A DNA stretch of 12,453 nucleotides, from positions 1 to 12,453 of the forward strand of contig JAOZPP010000086.1 in the NCBI GenBank assembly GCA_029932675.1, read 5' to 3'. This DNA is from a bacterium. Lineage in GTDB: Bacteria; SM23-81; DAOVCL01. Of the stretch, positions 1 through 7,535 are shown one piece after another. The notes under the pieces were generated by a model. That model saw only the letters and a program-made list of their open reading frames with translations, searched no databases and was not told the origin of the DNA. The translations under genes and the position numbers were made by a program. How positions within the stretch are numbered: the stretch's first letter is position 1; each line of letters starts with the position of its first letter.

Positions 1-104
1 CATGTTCAATATGCAGCAACGTGAGATGTAAACTATTTAGTGCTCCGAGTAATAAATTGCTCCCTGTTAGCCAGTGGGTATCCGTGGTGAACTAAGTTAT
101 CTCT

Positions 105-728
105 TCAATGCAATATCCCCAGCCAATCGGTCATCAGGAATTGCACCCTGCCAATTAAGAGGGATATCCTGGACATCACCGTATACCCAAAGGTGGCTCC
201 GAATCCAATCATAATGAACCAGATACCTATCTTAGCGGAAACCCCCAATACACCTTTATGCTCAGCGGAGAAGAAGAAGTAAATCAAGGAAGTCAGCACT
301 CCGAATATGATGAAAAGGCTCATCCATCCTTGGTACGAGTGGAAGTTAACCGGCAACATGGTAGCCTGTATCTGTCTGATTATTAGGGTGTGCATAATGG
401 GGGGGATCCCCAGGCCTGAGGCCGTTCCCAAATAGAATGCTATAGCCCATCTGCTAATCCAAGAATATTTTGGGACATATCTGGCCCACATAAAGAGACC
501 GAGGATCATTGGAAAAATCAAAACCAAATGCCCTTGTTGGAAAAGGGGGATGATAAGTTTTGGCTTAACTATCTGAAACCACATGGTTACTACATAGTAA
601 CCACCAGCAAGTCCGATCACGAGGTGCTCAGCAAACTTATAAAATGGATTGTCTTTGTAAAGAAAGGAATAGACAAAGAGGGTCAAAAAGGCTGCAACCC
701 AAATTCCTATGTTAGACGAGATATGCAT
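105..728 (-). CDS. Module 1 protein D: six-helix membrane protein of unknown function
   Basis: The 207-residue hydrophobic protein has about six predicted membrane helices (near residues 7-23, 35-52, 67-83, 92-110, 134-153, 167-185). It is the paralogue of the genes at 3514-4113 and 6925-7527. Shared motifs are YKDNP-x-YK just after helix 1 (24-31), FFFSAEHKG at the end of helix 5 (151-159), GYTVM-x-RISLLIGR (181-194) and the C-terminus DWLG-x-LH (201-207). Charged and polar residues inside or beside helices, such as Glu156 and His157, are candidate functional positions because they are kept in all three copies. ATG start 9 nt after the stop of C1, with a G-rich SD (GGGGGTAAG) before it. It is the last gene of the operon seen here. 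I do not recognise a named family. Confidence 0.9.
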   Translation of the reverse strand: MHISSNIGIWVAAFLTLFVYSFLYKDNPFYKFAEHLVIGLAGGYYVVTMWFQIVKPKLIIPLFQQGHLVLIFPMILGLFMWARYVPKYSWISRWAIAFYLGTASGLGIPPIMHTLIIRQIQATMLPVNFHSYQGWMSLFIIFGVLTSLIYFFFSAEHKGVLGVSAKIGIWFIMIGFGATFGYTVMSRISLLIGRVQFLMTDWLGILH

Positions 729-737
729 CTTACCCCC

Positions 738-1574
738 CTATTTACCCTTAGTGCTCTTGGCTCGTTTGCCCAAAATATAACCTATATTCCCGATGACTAT
801 AAAGAAGACAATTAGTAAATGAGCCATATTTTGTCCATCCATCCCCTTGGTGGCCATATCCGGATGTCTGATCAGCTTCTCGTATTCGGCCGCCCCCTTG
901 AGGCCTCCAAGAAGACCCACAAGCTGTCCAGATTGAAGGTATTTGTAATAGTCTGTAGCCATAACTGCGGTAACACCGGCCCCAATGGGAACTCCATACC
1001 TTCCCCCCGCATAGATCACCCAGGTGTCAATGATCCCGCTGCCCGATATAGTTATCACTATCTTGAGGTCTTTATAGTTCTTTATTCCTCGCATCATTGG
1101 GATATCTTCCATACTGGTGCCGTAGTAGTCGTTAGGAAAGGCCAAGCGGAAATTCTCTCCCATTGACAACATTACCGCTCCCGGTGCCGGCTTGTAGCCG
1201 AGGAAAACGTAGTCCTCTCCGTTTTTCTTTTCATACTCCCGGGCGGCCTGAGTAAGCGCCATCTCTGCAGTACCCAATCCCTCTGGCCTGGCTAAACTGG
1301 TAACCATCACTTTTATCCCCTTGCCGAAACAGTGTCTAAGAATACCCAAAGCCATAGGGTGACATTCCGCCATAGTGGATGGGTCATAATCAAGGGAAAG
1401 GAGGATAGCCTCTCCTGGTTTTAAACTATCGATGAACTCATAGAGGTGTCTTACCTCTTTGGTCACATTTATGGGAAGGAGCAATGGTTTGAGAAGGGGA
1501 ATGATCACCGAAACTGCTATGAGGATGAAAAGGATCCTCCGATCGATGGACATCATCTTTTCGTATATGTTCAT
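738..1574 (-). CDS. Module 1 protein C: membrane-anchored alpha/beta protein, divergent copy
   Basis: The 278-residue protein has a membrane helix at about 14-33 and another near 250-268. Basic residues flank both outer ends (IDRR before helix 1; KRAKSTKGK after helix 2), which by the positive-inside rule puts the central domain of about 210 residues outside the cytoplasm. That domain alternates beta- and alpha-like segments and keeps the family motifs DYDP-x-TM, RHCF-x-KGIKV, GYK and GLLGGLKGAAEYE. Unlike C2 and C3, it has GAGVTAV where they have a cysteine (GCTAV), GSGIIDTW where they have SAG-x-PG, and an extra cysteine in ECHPM. ATG start with AAGGAG 7 nt upstream; the B1 stop is 11 nt before the start. 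Function unknown. A specialised or decaying paralogue are both possible, though the frame is intact. Confidence 0.9.
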   Translation of the reverse strand: MNIYEKMMSIDRRILFILIAVSVIIPLLKPLLLPINVTKEVRHLYEFIDSLKPGEAILLSLDYDPSTMAECHPMALGILRHCFGKGIKVMVTSLARPEGLGTAEMALTQAAREYEKKNGEDYVFLGYKPAPGAVMLSMGENFRLAFPNDYYGTSMEDIPMMRGIKNYKDLKIVITISGSGIIDTWVIYAGGRYGVPIGAGVTAVMATDYYKYLQSGQLVGLLGGLKGAAEYEKLIRHPDMATKGMDGQNMAHLLIVFFIVIGNIGYILGKRAKSTKGK

Positions 1575-1585
1575 AGTTCTTCTCC

Positions 1586-2212
1586 TTACTTTCCTCCACC
1601 GAGGTAGGACCTTTCAATGCCCAAGATTATCTTCAACGCTGTAGAGAGCATCCCTAATCCTACTCCTAAGCCGATAGCCCTCTTAGCTACCATATTGGGA
1701 TAATCTAATAACCAATTCGAAATTACTCGGATCGGAGACCAGATCTTGGCCCCGATGGGGACTCTACCGATCATTACGATGATGGCAGCTAGGAGGAGAA
1801 GGGTAGCGATAAACGATCTGGCTCGAAAGGCTCTGTATGCTGCTGAAGCGATGAAGAAAGCTAAAAGGGAAAACATAGTTGCTTGGATAGGGTTTTGTGC
1901 GTAGATAAATATCTGCATAAATGGCTTGTCAGAGGCCATCCCGCCAAAGAAGAGACCAGCAATGGCCATCATGACCAGTCCTAATAAGGCTACTAAGCTG
2001 TATCCCCACCCCTCTTTTTGGCGTTTCACCTTCTCTGTGTGATGGGTTACCAGGCTGCCGATACCTAAAACCAACACGAAGCCCCCAACGATCATTTGCC
2101 AGTCCAGTACCCCCCGGTATATCTCCTGAGAGATCTGATGAGGGATGAAATACTGAATGATCATCACCACACCACCGATAAAGGTTATGGCCAGTGGAAT
2201 CTGTCTCCTCAT
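1586..2212 (-). CDS. Module 1 protein B: six-helix membrane protein of unknown function
   Basis: The 208-residue protein starts MRRQIPLAIT like B3 and has about six hydrophobic segments (near 5-24, 38-57, 69-90, 110-128, 133-149, 174-195). Family motifs are a GWGYS turn before helix 3, LLAFFIASAAYRAFRAR at helix 4 and after, VMIGRVPIG, and the C-terminal ILGIERSYLGG. The basic RAFRAR segment probably sits on the cytoplasmic face. Start ATG with AAGGAGG 5 nt upstream, and 14 nt after the stop of A1. Paralogues are at 4972-5631 and 8361-8981. The conserved arginine in GIER and the short Gly-rich end suggest a contact with another module subunit, but this is inference. I do not recognise a named family. 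Confidence 0.9.
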   Translation of the reverse strand: MRRQIPLAITFIGGVVMIIQYFIPHQISQEIYRGVLDWQMIVGGFVLVLGIGSLVTHHTEKVKRQKEGWGYSLVALLGLVMMAIAGLFFGGMASDKPFMQIFIYAQNPIQATMFSLLAFFIASAAYRAFRARSFIATLLLLAAIIVMIGRVPIGAKIWSPIRVISNWLLDYPNMVAKRAIGLGVGLGMLSTALKIILGIERSYLGGGK

Positions 2213-2226
2213 AGAACCTCCTTGGT

Positions 2227-3432
2227 TCAGTGACCTACAGTAAAGAGGTTTATAAAGGTATCAAAATGAAAGCTGGCGAAGAAACCCCCAAGTATAATTA
2301 GAGCGATGAGCCCCGCCTTCCCCCAGTCCTGGGCCTTGATTGAACCCAAGAGTTTCGGCTCTCGAGAAAGATAGGCGGAGGCGGCATAGAACTCTTCCCC
2401 GATTAGGGTATAATCACAAGAGGTGATAAAGAAAGGCAACTGGGTTACCGCGTCGGTCCCCGCAATCTGGATGGATCCGGCGATGTTGCCGGTTTCAGCT
2501 AAGATAAGGGACTCCGCATAGAACATCCCCAAGTAGAAGTTGGTCGCCGTTTTCTCTCTCAGCATTATCCCATTAACCCCAGCAGCATAGGCGAACTGGG
2601 AGCTGGAGAGAAACCAGATATTGCTCTCATCGTAGCTGTCTGGCCGGCCAGCATCTAAGTAGGCGTTCTTCACTACCTCCTGGGCTACAGTCATAACTAT
2701 GGGGTTGTAGCAGGGGACCAGAAGTTTGCTTTGGAACTCAGCAACCTTCTTGGCTACCCTTCCTAAGATGGTCAAGGAGGCTATGGTGGCTACATCTGAT
2801 ATGGTGCTTAGGCCGAGGATATAGAGGATGGGTCGGCCCATCTCAGTGGCTCTGCCCACAGCCTCATCTACGGCATCCATCCCTGGTATGGGCCTTACAT
2901 AGAGTTTCTTCCCCTTTTTGGCACTCTCCACGAAGTAGATTACTAAGGCGGTGAAAATGACCACAAAAATTAGCACAACCGTCTTACCTTTGTGATACCA
3001 CTGGCCGCTGGCCTGGACAGGACCCACGGTGGGTGAGTCGGAAGAGGTATGATCCTTAGCCCTTACCTTGTAGAAATAATTCCTCCGGTTTTTTACCTTA
3101 TCATCTTGGAAGGTGGAGATACCAGCAACCACCGAACCCACCACTTCGAACTTCCCTTCTTGAGACTCTGACCTCAAGATGTCATACCCCTTGACTATGT
3201 TCCTTCCTGCTCCATCATCCGTCGAGAGCTTCCAATTGATAGTGATGTTTTTCCCCGCATCGTTGGGGGTGTCAAAGGCGGTTACTTCTGTGGGAGGGGA
3301 GGGGGGGAGAGTGTCGACTGGGGATTGCGCCCGAATCGTTCCCCAGAGAGCCAGTAGGATGATGAAAGCCGTCAGTGGGAGGACCTTCCGTCTCCACTTG
3401 CATTTCTCTTTGGTCCAAAATCTTGTGTCCAA
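2227..3432 (-). CDS. Module 1 protein A: Fn3 and DUF6754-like membrane protein, TTG start
   Basis: From the TTG at 3432 the protein has 401 residues, nearly equal to A2 (400). An SD (AAAGGAGG, 3440-3447) sits 7 nt before this TTG. The ATG at 3465 in the same frame has no SD and would add 11 residues ahead of the signal peptide. Layout: signal peptide about 14-35 (possible cleavage after IRA), Pro-rich DTLPPSPP linker, one Fn3 domain about 47-140, helix about 150-168, cytoplasmic domain about 175-370, C-terminal helix about 372-388. The cytoplasmic domain resembles what I recall as DUF6754, with motifs DAVDEAVGRATEMG, AESLILAETG, QLPFFIT and CDYTLIGEE. This copy is the outlier: TISDVATIAS replaces the DD-(I/V)-QTIAG kept in A2 and A3, and REKTAT replaces REKPAA. 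Role unknown. It begins the distal module, 81 nt after D2. Confidence 0.88.
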   Translation of the reverse strand: MDTRFWTKEKCKWRRKVLPLTAFIILLALWGTIRAQSPVDTLPPSPPTEVTAFDTPNDAGKNITINWKLSTDDGAGRNIVKGYDILRSESQEGKFEVVGSVVAGISTFQDDKVKNRRNYFYKVRAKDHTSSDSPTVGPVQASGQWYHKGKTVVLIFVVIFTALVIYFVESAKKGKKLYVRPIPGMDAVDEAVGRATEMGRPILYILGLSTISDVATIASLTILGRVAKKVAEFQSKLLVPCYNPIVMTVAQEVVKNAYLDAGRPDSYDESNIWFLSSSQFAYAAGVNGIMLREKTATNFYLGMFYAESLILAETGNIAGSIQIAGTDAVTQLPFFITSCDYTLIGEEFYAASAYLSREPKLLGSIKAQDWGKAGLIALIILGGFFASFHFDTFINLFTVGH

Positions 3433-3439
3433 CGAATTC

Positions 3440-3447
3440 CCTCCTTT
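3440..3447 (-). promoter_or_regulatory. Ribosome binding site that sets the TTG start of A1
   Basis: AAAGGAGG on the minus strand lies 7 nt upstream of TTG at 3432. It lies inside the frame if the upstream ATG at 3465 is used, so it argues for the TTG start. The resulting N-terminus is a normal signal peptide and matches the length of A2, which also starts with TTG. Confidence 0.75.
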
Positions 3448-3513
3448 CTTTCCTGAGAGTTCCATCCACTACAAAAAGTTTGGAGAAAGGTAAATGCCGT
3501 AAATCAATTCATC

Positions 3514-4113
3514 TCAATGCAAGAGCCCCAACCAGTCGCTGAAGAGGAAATGCATTCTGCCTATAAGAAGCGAAATCCTGGCCATCACTGTATAGCCAAA
3601 AGAGGCACCAAATGAGACCATAATAAACCAGATTCCTACCTTCGCCGCCCCACCCAATAGGCCCTTGTGCTCGGCGGAGAAGAAGAAGTAGATCAACCCA
3701 GTAATCACCCCTACGATCATCATAATGTTCCCTATCGAATTGAGGGGAGCCAGGGTCCCTCGTATCTGCTTCATCACATTACTCTGTAGATAGACTATAA
3801 AATTTAGACCTGCTCCAGTTCCGATCATAAAAGCAACTGCCCAACGGCTTAGCCAGCCAATTTTGGGAATCAATCGGAACAGCATCATCACCCCTAAGAT
3901 GCCGGCTACGGCATACCACCATTCCCCCTTCTGCAAATTGCCCAAAAGGTTTGGTTCTATCACATTATAAATCATATACACAAACCAATATGCAGCGGAG
4001 ACGCCGATGAAGATCGATTCGGAAACCTTATAAAACGGATTATCCTTATAGAGAAAGCTGAGTATCCCCAAGGTAAGGAAGGCGGCAATCCATACACCTA
4101 TATCTGTACTCAT
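3514..4113 (-). CDS. Module 2 protein D: six-helix membrane protein of unknown function
   Basis: The 199-residue polytopic protein is a paralogue of D1 and D3. Helices lie near 5-21, 34-52, 66-80, 90-110, 128-145 and 158-178. It keeps YKDNPFYK (22-29), FFFSAEHKG (143-151), GYTVMARISLLIGR and the DWLGLLH end. It differs from D1 and D3 in having SES where they have AEH just after the first motif, so that histidine is not essential to the family. The start ATG overlaps the TGA of C2 (ATGA, 4110-4113), which implies translational coupling. Its last 26 nt are identical to those of D3 (6925-6950). Family unnamed; a structural or channel-like subunit of the module complex is only a guess. Confidence 0.9.
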   Translation of the reverse strand: MSTDIGVWIAAFLTLGILSFLYKDNPFYKVSESIFIGVSAAYWFVYMIYNVIEPNLLGNLQKGEWWYAVAGILGVMMLFRLIPKIGWLSRWAVAFMIGTGAGLNFIVYLQSNVMKQIRGTLAPLNSIGNIMMIVGVITGLIYFFFSAEHKGLLGGAAKVGIWFIMVSFGASFGYTVMARISLLIGRMHFLFSDWLGLLH

Positions 4114-4952
4114 CTTTTCTCTCCCTTCCTGACAACAAAGAAAGCAATATTTCCAATAATGATGAAGATGACAATTACAAGATGGGCGATGGATTGGGAA
4201 GGCATATATCGAATCCCTGTCCCCGATGACTTAGTTAACCATTCATAATCCGCTGCTCCCTTTAATCCACCCAAAAGACCTGACAGTTGTTTGGTTTGTA
4301 GATAAGGATAAAGCATAGGAGCACTGACCGCGGTACACCCAGCGGCCATCGGGACATGGAATCTGTCATGGGCGAACATCACCCAGGCCGGAGTCCCGGG
4401 ATCCCCAGCAGAAAAGTCCAATACAAAAGTAATATCATTGAAGTTACGAATTCCCTTCATTAGGGGCAATTTCTCTATGGGGGTACCGGCCATATCGGTG
4501 GGGAAAGTAGCTGGTATACTAGTCCCCATAGATTGGATGACAACTGCCCCACCTGCCTTATACCCTAAGTTTACATAGTCCTTTCCATATTGGAGATTCA
4601 TTTCCTTAAACTCTTTCTCTTTAAATACTTCCTGTAGAGCCTGTCCCTCCAGAGCCGGCCCTTGCGGCCATAACCCCATAAGGATAACCTTGATGCCCTT
4701 ACGGAAACAGTGTTTCAAAGCCCCGATCATCATCGGTTGAATCTCGGGCGCCGTTCCTGGATCATACTCTCCAGAGATGATTACGGTGGAGCCTTCCGGA
4801 AGTTTTTCTACTGCATTATAGAGCCCTTGGGAGGCAGGGGTTGGGTGCATCTTAAGATGGAAGGGGATAAATAAGGGTACCACTACAGCCCCAGCGATTA
4901 AAATAAAGATAATTCGCCGATCTAAGTTCAACATTCCTCGAAAAAACCCCAC
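4110..4952 (-). CDS. Module 2 protein C: membrane-anchored alpha/beta protein, GTG start
   Basis: The 280-residue protein begins with GTG at 4952, supported by AGGAGGT (4958-4964) 5 nt upstream. An ATG six codons later is less well placed. One helix at about 13-31 and one near 255-272 bracket a central domain predicted to be extracytoplasmic from flanking charges (LDRR before helix 1, VRKGEKR at the C-terminus). Conserved elements are EYDPGT, KHCFRKGIKV, LGYKAGG, GTP-x-EKLPLMKGIRN, DFSAGDPG, GCTAVSAP and GLLGGLKGAADYE. Cysteines in HCF and GCTAV match those of C3 and could form a disulfide outside the cell. The domain looks Rossmann-like by its beta-alpha pattern, but I see no nucleotide-binding loop I would trust. 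It overlaps D2 by 4 nt and follows B2 by 19 nt. Function unknown. Confidence 0.9.
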   Translation of the reverse strand: MGFFRGMLNLDRRIIFILIAGAVVVPLFIPFHLKMHPTPASQGLYNAVEKLPEGSTVIISGEYDPGTAPEIQPMMIGALKHCFRKGIKVILMGLWPQGPALEGQALQEVFKEKEFKEMNLQYGKDYVNLGYKAGGAVVIQSMGTSIPATFPTDMAGTPIEKLPLMKGIRNFNDITFVLDFSAGDPGTPAWVMFAHDRFHVPMAAGCTAVSAPMLYPYLQTKQLSGLLGGLKGAADYEWLTKSSGTGIRYMPSQSIAHLVIVIFIIIGNIAFFVVRKGEKR

Positions 4953-4957
4953 CCTTG

Positions 4958-4964
4958 ACCTCCT
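4958..4964 (-). promoter_or_regulatory. Ribosome binding site that sets the GTG start of C2
   Basis: AGGAGGT on the minus strand, 5 nt upstream of GTG at 4952. It decides in favour of the GTG over the ATG six codons downstream. Confidence 0.7.
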
Positions 4965-4971
4965 TTTTTAC

Positions 4972-5631
4972 CTAGTCACCACCTAAATACGATCTCTCTA
5001 TTCCCAATATTAGTCGCAAGGAGGTGGAGATAATGCCCAGTGCTATGCCAATCATAATTGCCCTCTGAGCAGCCATATTGGGATAAGCCATAATCCAATT
5101 AGCTATAGTAGAAAGGTGCAGCCACTTCAATGGTATCCAAGAGGTAAGATAGTCACCTATAGGCACCCGACCAAGCATTACAAAGAAAGCAGCAGTAAGG
5201 AGGAGGGCAGCTTCCTTGTTCCGGGCGCGGAAGGCGCGGAAAGAAGCGGAAGCCACAAAAAAGGCTAAAAGAGCAAAGACCGTGCTGGTTAAGGGGTAGT
5301 AAACATTGTAGAAGAGATACATAAAGGGGGTACCCTCTTCCAAGGGGGAAGCCTTGCTACCCAACTTGAATGTGCCAATCCCTGCCATAACCAAAAAGCT
5401 GAGGATGATAATTACCGAATAGCCCCATCCCTTTGATCTGCGGTAGACCTTGTCCCCGTTTACAACCATCAGGTTGAGTACCCCCAAAATAATAGCAAAG
5501 GCAGCGATGATCTGGAACCAGGTTTGGAATAGGTCTTGGATTTGATTAAAGGGAGGATGGGGGATGAAATAGGCGATAATAAAGACTACCCCCGTTATTG
5601 CTGTGATAAAAAGGGGAATTTCCCTGCGCAT
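4972..5631 (-). CDS. Module 2 protein B: six-helix membrane protein of unknown function
   Basis: The 219-residue paralogue of B1 and B3 starts MRREIPLFIT. It carries about six hydrophobic segments and the family signatures GWGYS, ALLAFFVASASFRAFRARN, VMLGRVPIG, NW-x3-YPN, AQRAIMIGIALG and the end LRLILGIERSYLGG. The extra length over B1 and B3 comes mainly from loops, around the DYLTSWIPLKW segment and between helices 3 and 4. The start ATG is 16 nt after the stop of A2. Only a weak GAGAGG about 10 nt upstream is visible, so initiation may depend on ribosomes finishing A2. C2 follows after 19 nt. Probably a membrane subunit of the module complex; no named family recognised. Confidence 0.9.
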   Translation of the reverse strand: MRREIPLFITAITGVVFIIAYFIPHPPFNQIQDLFQTWFQIIAAFAIILGVLNLMVVNGDKVYRRSKGWGYSVIIILSFLVMAGIGTFKLGSKASPLEEGTPFMYLFYNVYYPLTSTVFALLAFFVASASFRAFRARNKEAALLLTAAFFVMLGRVPIGDYLTSWIPLKWLHLSTIANWIMAYPNMAAQRAIMIGIALGIISTSLRLILGIERSYLGGD

Positions 5632-5647
5632 AACTTAAGTGCCTCTC

Positions 5648-6850
5648 TTACTGCGTGGTAAAAAGCTGGGAAAAACCGGTGATCCCTAAGGTCTCCAGAA
5701 CAACCCCTAAACCAAGGATAAAGAGGATAATCGCCTTGCCCAGATCCTGTCCCTTGATGCTACCTAAAGCCCTGGGCTCTCGAGAGAGATAGGCCGAGGC
5801 GGCAAAGAGCTCCTCCCCGATCAGGGTGTAATCGCAGGCGGTGATGAAGAACGGCAGTTGGGAGGGCATCGCTGTCCCGGCAATCTGAATAGCCCCCACA
5901 GAGAACCCGGTCTCCGCTAAGATCAGGGACTCAGCATAAAAGGCCCCTTGATAAAAGATGGCCGCTGGTTTTTCCCTGAGCATCAACCCATCCACCCCGG
6001 CAGCATATCCAAATTGGTCGTCTGTGAGATAATGGACGATCTCATCGTTGTAGGCATCCGGATGGCCGCTATCGAGGTAGGCCTCCTTTACCGTTTCCCT
6101 TGCGGTGACCATTACCACCGATCTACAAACCGGCACTTCCAATTTGGTCCCGTATTCAGCAGTGAGCTTAGCTACCTGTCCTAAGATACTCAATCCGGCT
6201 ATAGTCTGGACATCGTCTAAGTCTAAGATCCCAGGGATGAAAAAGACCTTTCTGCCCATCTCCGTAGCCCTTCCCACGGCCTCATTTACGGCGTCTAGGC
6301 CCGCTATCTTGCGGATGTAGAGTTCCTTCCCTGCCCTAGCCCTACTGATGAAATAGACTATGCCTAGGGAGAGGATGAATCCAGCGAGGAGCATATTCAA
6401 TCTCTTAAAGTTAAACCATTGGGCCTTGGAATGAACTGCCTGGCTAGGTGGGGACTCGGATATGTTTACTCCATCGGAAACGCTAACCTTGTAGAAGTAG
6501 TCAACTCCATCCTTCGTAGTAGTGTCCTCATACCTCACTGCCCCAGCAGGCAATTTGGTGATCTCCTTATAGGGTCCCTCTTTCCTCTCTGCCCTGAGGA
6601 TAATGTAGGCCGTCACATCCCCTGCTCCAGTGCCATCATCGGTCGACTTTCTCCAGGTAAGGGTGATACTTCCCCCAGCATCATTAGGGGTGTCAAAGGC
6701 GGTTACCTCCCTTGGGGGGGAGGGGGGTAGAGTATCCAAGTCCTCTGCCCAGGCACCATCCCAGAGAAATAGAAAAAAGATAAAGGCTGCCAGGGGGATT
6801 AACCCCCCTTTCCGACAGCCTCTCCCTTTCCTCCGAAGTTTTTCGCTCAA
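5648..6850 (-). CDS. Module 2 protein A: Fn3 and DUF6754-like membrane protein, TTG start
   Basis: The 400-residue protein starts at TTG (6850), with GAGGAG (6856-6861) 5 nt upstream. Layout: basic n-region and signal peptide 1-35 (cleavage likely after AWA), DTLPPSPP linker 39-46, Fn3 domain about 48-143 with the DTPNDAGGSI-x3-W and ST-DDG pattern, helix about 151-169, basic stop-transfer segment SRARAGK, cytoplasmic DUF6754-like domain about 174-372, and a C-terminal helix about 373-390. Conserved motifs include DAV-x-EAVGRATEMG, LDDVQTIAG, VPVCRSVVM, DQFGYAAGVDG, REKPAAIF, AESLILAETG, QLPFFITACDYTLIGEE and AASAYLSREP. The Fn3 domain is expected outside the membrane and the conserved domain inside. 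It opens module 2, 74 nt after D3, and closely resembles A3. Function unknown; a sensor, scaffold or adhesion-linked subunit are possibilities without direct support. Confidence 0.9.
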   Translation of the reverse strand: MSEKLRRKGRGCRKGGLIPLAAFIFFLFLWDGAWAEDLDTLPPSPPREVTAFDTPNDAGGSITLTWRKSTDDGTGAGDVTAYIILRAERKEGPYKEITKLPAGAVRYEDTTTKDGVDYFYKVSVSDGVNISESPPSQAVHSKAQWFNFKRLNMLLAGFILSLGIVYFISRARAGKELYIRKIAGLDAVNEAVGRATEMGRKVFFIPGILDLDDVQTIAGLSILGQVAKLTAEYGTKLEVPVCRSVVMVTARETVKEAYLDSGHPDAYNDEIVHYLTDDQFGYAAGVDGLMLREKPAAIFYQGAFYAESLILAETGFSVGAIQIAGTAMPSQLPFFITACDYTLIGEELFAASAYLSREPRALGSIKGQDLGKAIILFILGLGVVLETLGITGFSQLFTTQ

Positions 6851-6855
6851 CCGAT

Positions 6856-6861
6856 CTCCTC
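6856..6861 (-). promoter_or_regulatory. Ribosome binding site that sets the TTG start of A2
   Basis: GAGGAG on the minus strand, 5 nt before TTG at 6850. A short inverted repeat (CTCAAT, 7-nt loop, ATTGAG) lies directly upstream, so the site could be affected by local folding. The TTG gives a normal basic n-region and signal peptide. Confidence 0.65.
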
Positions 6862-6924
6862 TTTCCTCAATGCAGTCAATTGAGTCAGTTAGTGGGTAAG
6901 TGATCTATTGTATCCTGCCTCTGT

Positions 6925-7527
6925 TCAATGCAAGAGCCCCAACCAGTCGCCAAGCAGAAATTGCATCCTCCCTATGAGCAGAGAGATCCTCGCCATTACC
7001 GTATAGCCAAAGGAGGCCCCGAAGGCGACCATCAGAAACCAGATGCCCAGCTTGGCTGTGCCTCCTAAGACACCCCGGTGTTCGGCGGAGAAGAAGAAGT
7101 AAATCAAACCGCTGAGCACCCCCACAACGAGGATGATATTGTTAATTTGGCTGAAGTTCAAAAGGCTGGCCCTCACCTGATCCACAGCATTGGTTTGCAG
7201 GTAGGTGATCAAGTAGTAGCCAGAGGTTATTCCTACTATGAAGGCAATGGACCACCGGGAGATCCAACCTATCTTTGGGAAGAGCCTCATCACCATCATC
7301 AGACCCAATATAAGGGGGATGATGAGGAGAAGCTTCCCCTGGTGGAAGAGGGGATTGTAGAGGTTGGGCTTGAAGACATTTTGGTAAAGGTAGCTAACCC
7401 AATATCCGGCAGACACTCCGATGAAGAGGTGTTCAGCCATCTTATAAAGCGGATTATCTTTGTAAAGAAAACTAAAGATGAAGAGGGTTAATAATGCTGC
7501 TACCCATATACCAATAGTATCCGCCAT
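6925..7527 (-). CDS. Module 3 protein D: six-helix membrane protein of unknown function
   Basis: The 200-residue protein has about six helices and the same motif set as D1 and D2: YKDNPLYK after helix 1, MAEHLFIG, FFFSAEHRG after helix 5, GYTVMARISLLIGR and the DWLGLLH end. In SAEHRG the lysine of the other copies is replaced by arginine, so the positive charge is kept. Start ATG with TTAGGAGGAG a few nt upstream; the TAG stop of C3 is part of this SD, so C3 and D3 translation are physically linked. The 74-nt gap after it leads to A2 without a visible terminator. No family name recognised. Confidence 0.9.
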   Translation of the reverse strand: MADTIGIWVAALLTLFIFSFLYKDNPLYKMAEHLFIGVSAGYWVSYLYQNVFKPNLYNPLFHQGKLLLIIPLILGLMMVMRLFPKIGWISRWSIAFIVGITSGYYLITYLQTNAVDQVRASLLNFSQINNIILVVGVLSGLIYFFFSAEHRGVLGGTAKLGIWFLMVAFGASFGYTVMARISLLIGRMQFLLGDWLGLLH

Positions 7528-7535
7528 AACTCCTC

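Noticed and set aside
1-104. Region after D1, checked for a terminator or a fourth module
   Set aside because: No stem followed by a T-tract, no SD and no start of an A-like protein is visible in this short stretch.
528-815. Plus-strand open frame of about 95 codons
   Set aside because: It is a shadow of D1 and the end of C1, with no independent support.
3294-3308. G-rich plus-strand tract resembling a quadruplex motif, with a similar one at 6714-6727
   Set aside because: Both encode the conserved DTLPPSPP linker of A1 and A2 on the other strand, so proline codons explain them.
6862-6881. Short inverted repeat CTCAAT/ATTGAG before the SD of A2
   Set aside because: A six-pair AT-rich stem is too weak to claim as a regulatory hairpin, and no counterpart is seen before A1.
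6907-6912. TACAAT (-10-like) between modules 3 and 2
   Set aside because: There is no acceptable -35 at 16-18 bp. The best upstream hexamer (TTGCAT) is poor and 15 bp away.
7078-7491. Plus-strand open frame of about 137 codons
   Set aside because: It is antisense to D3, whose membrane helices and motifs are clear and conserved in three copies.
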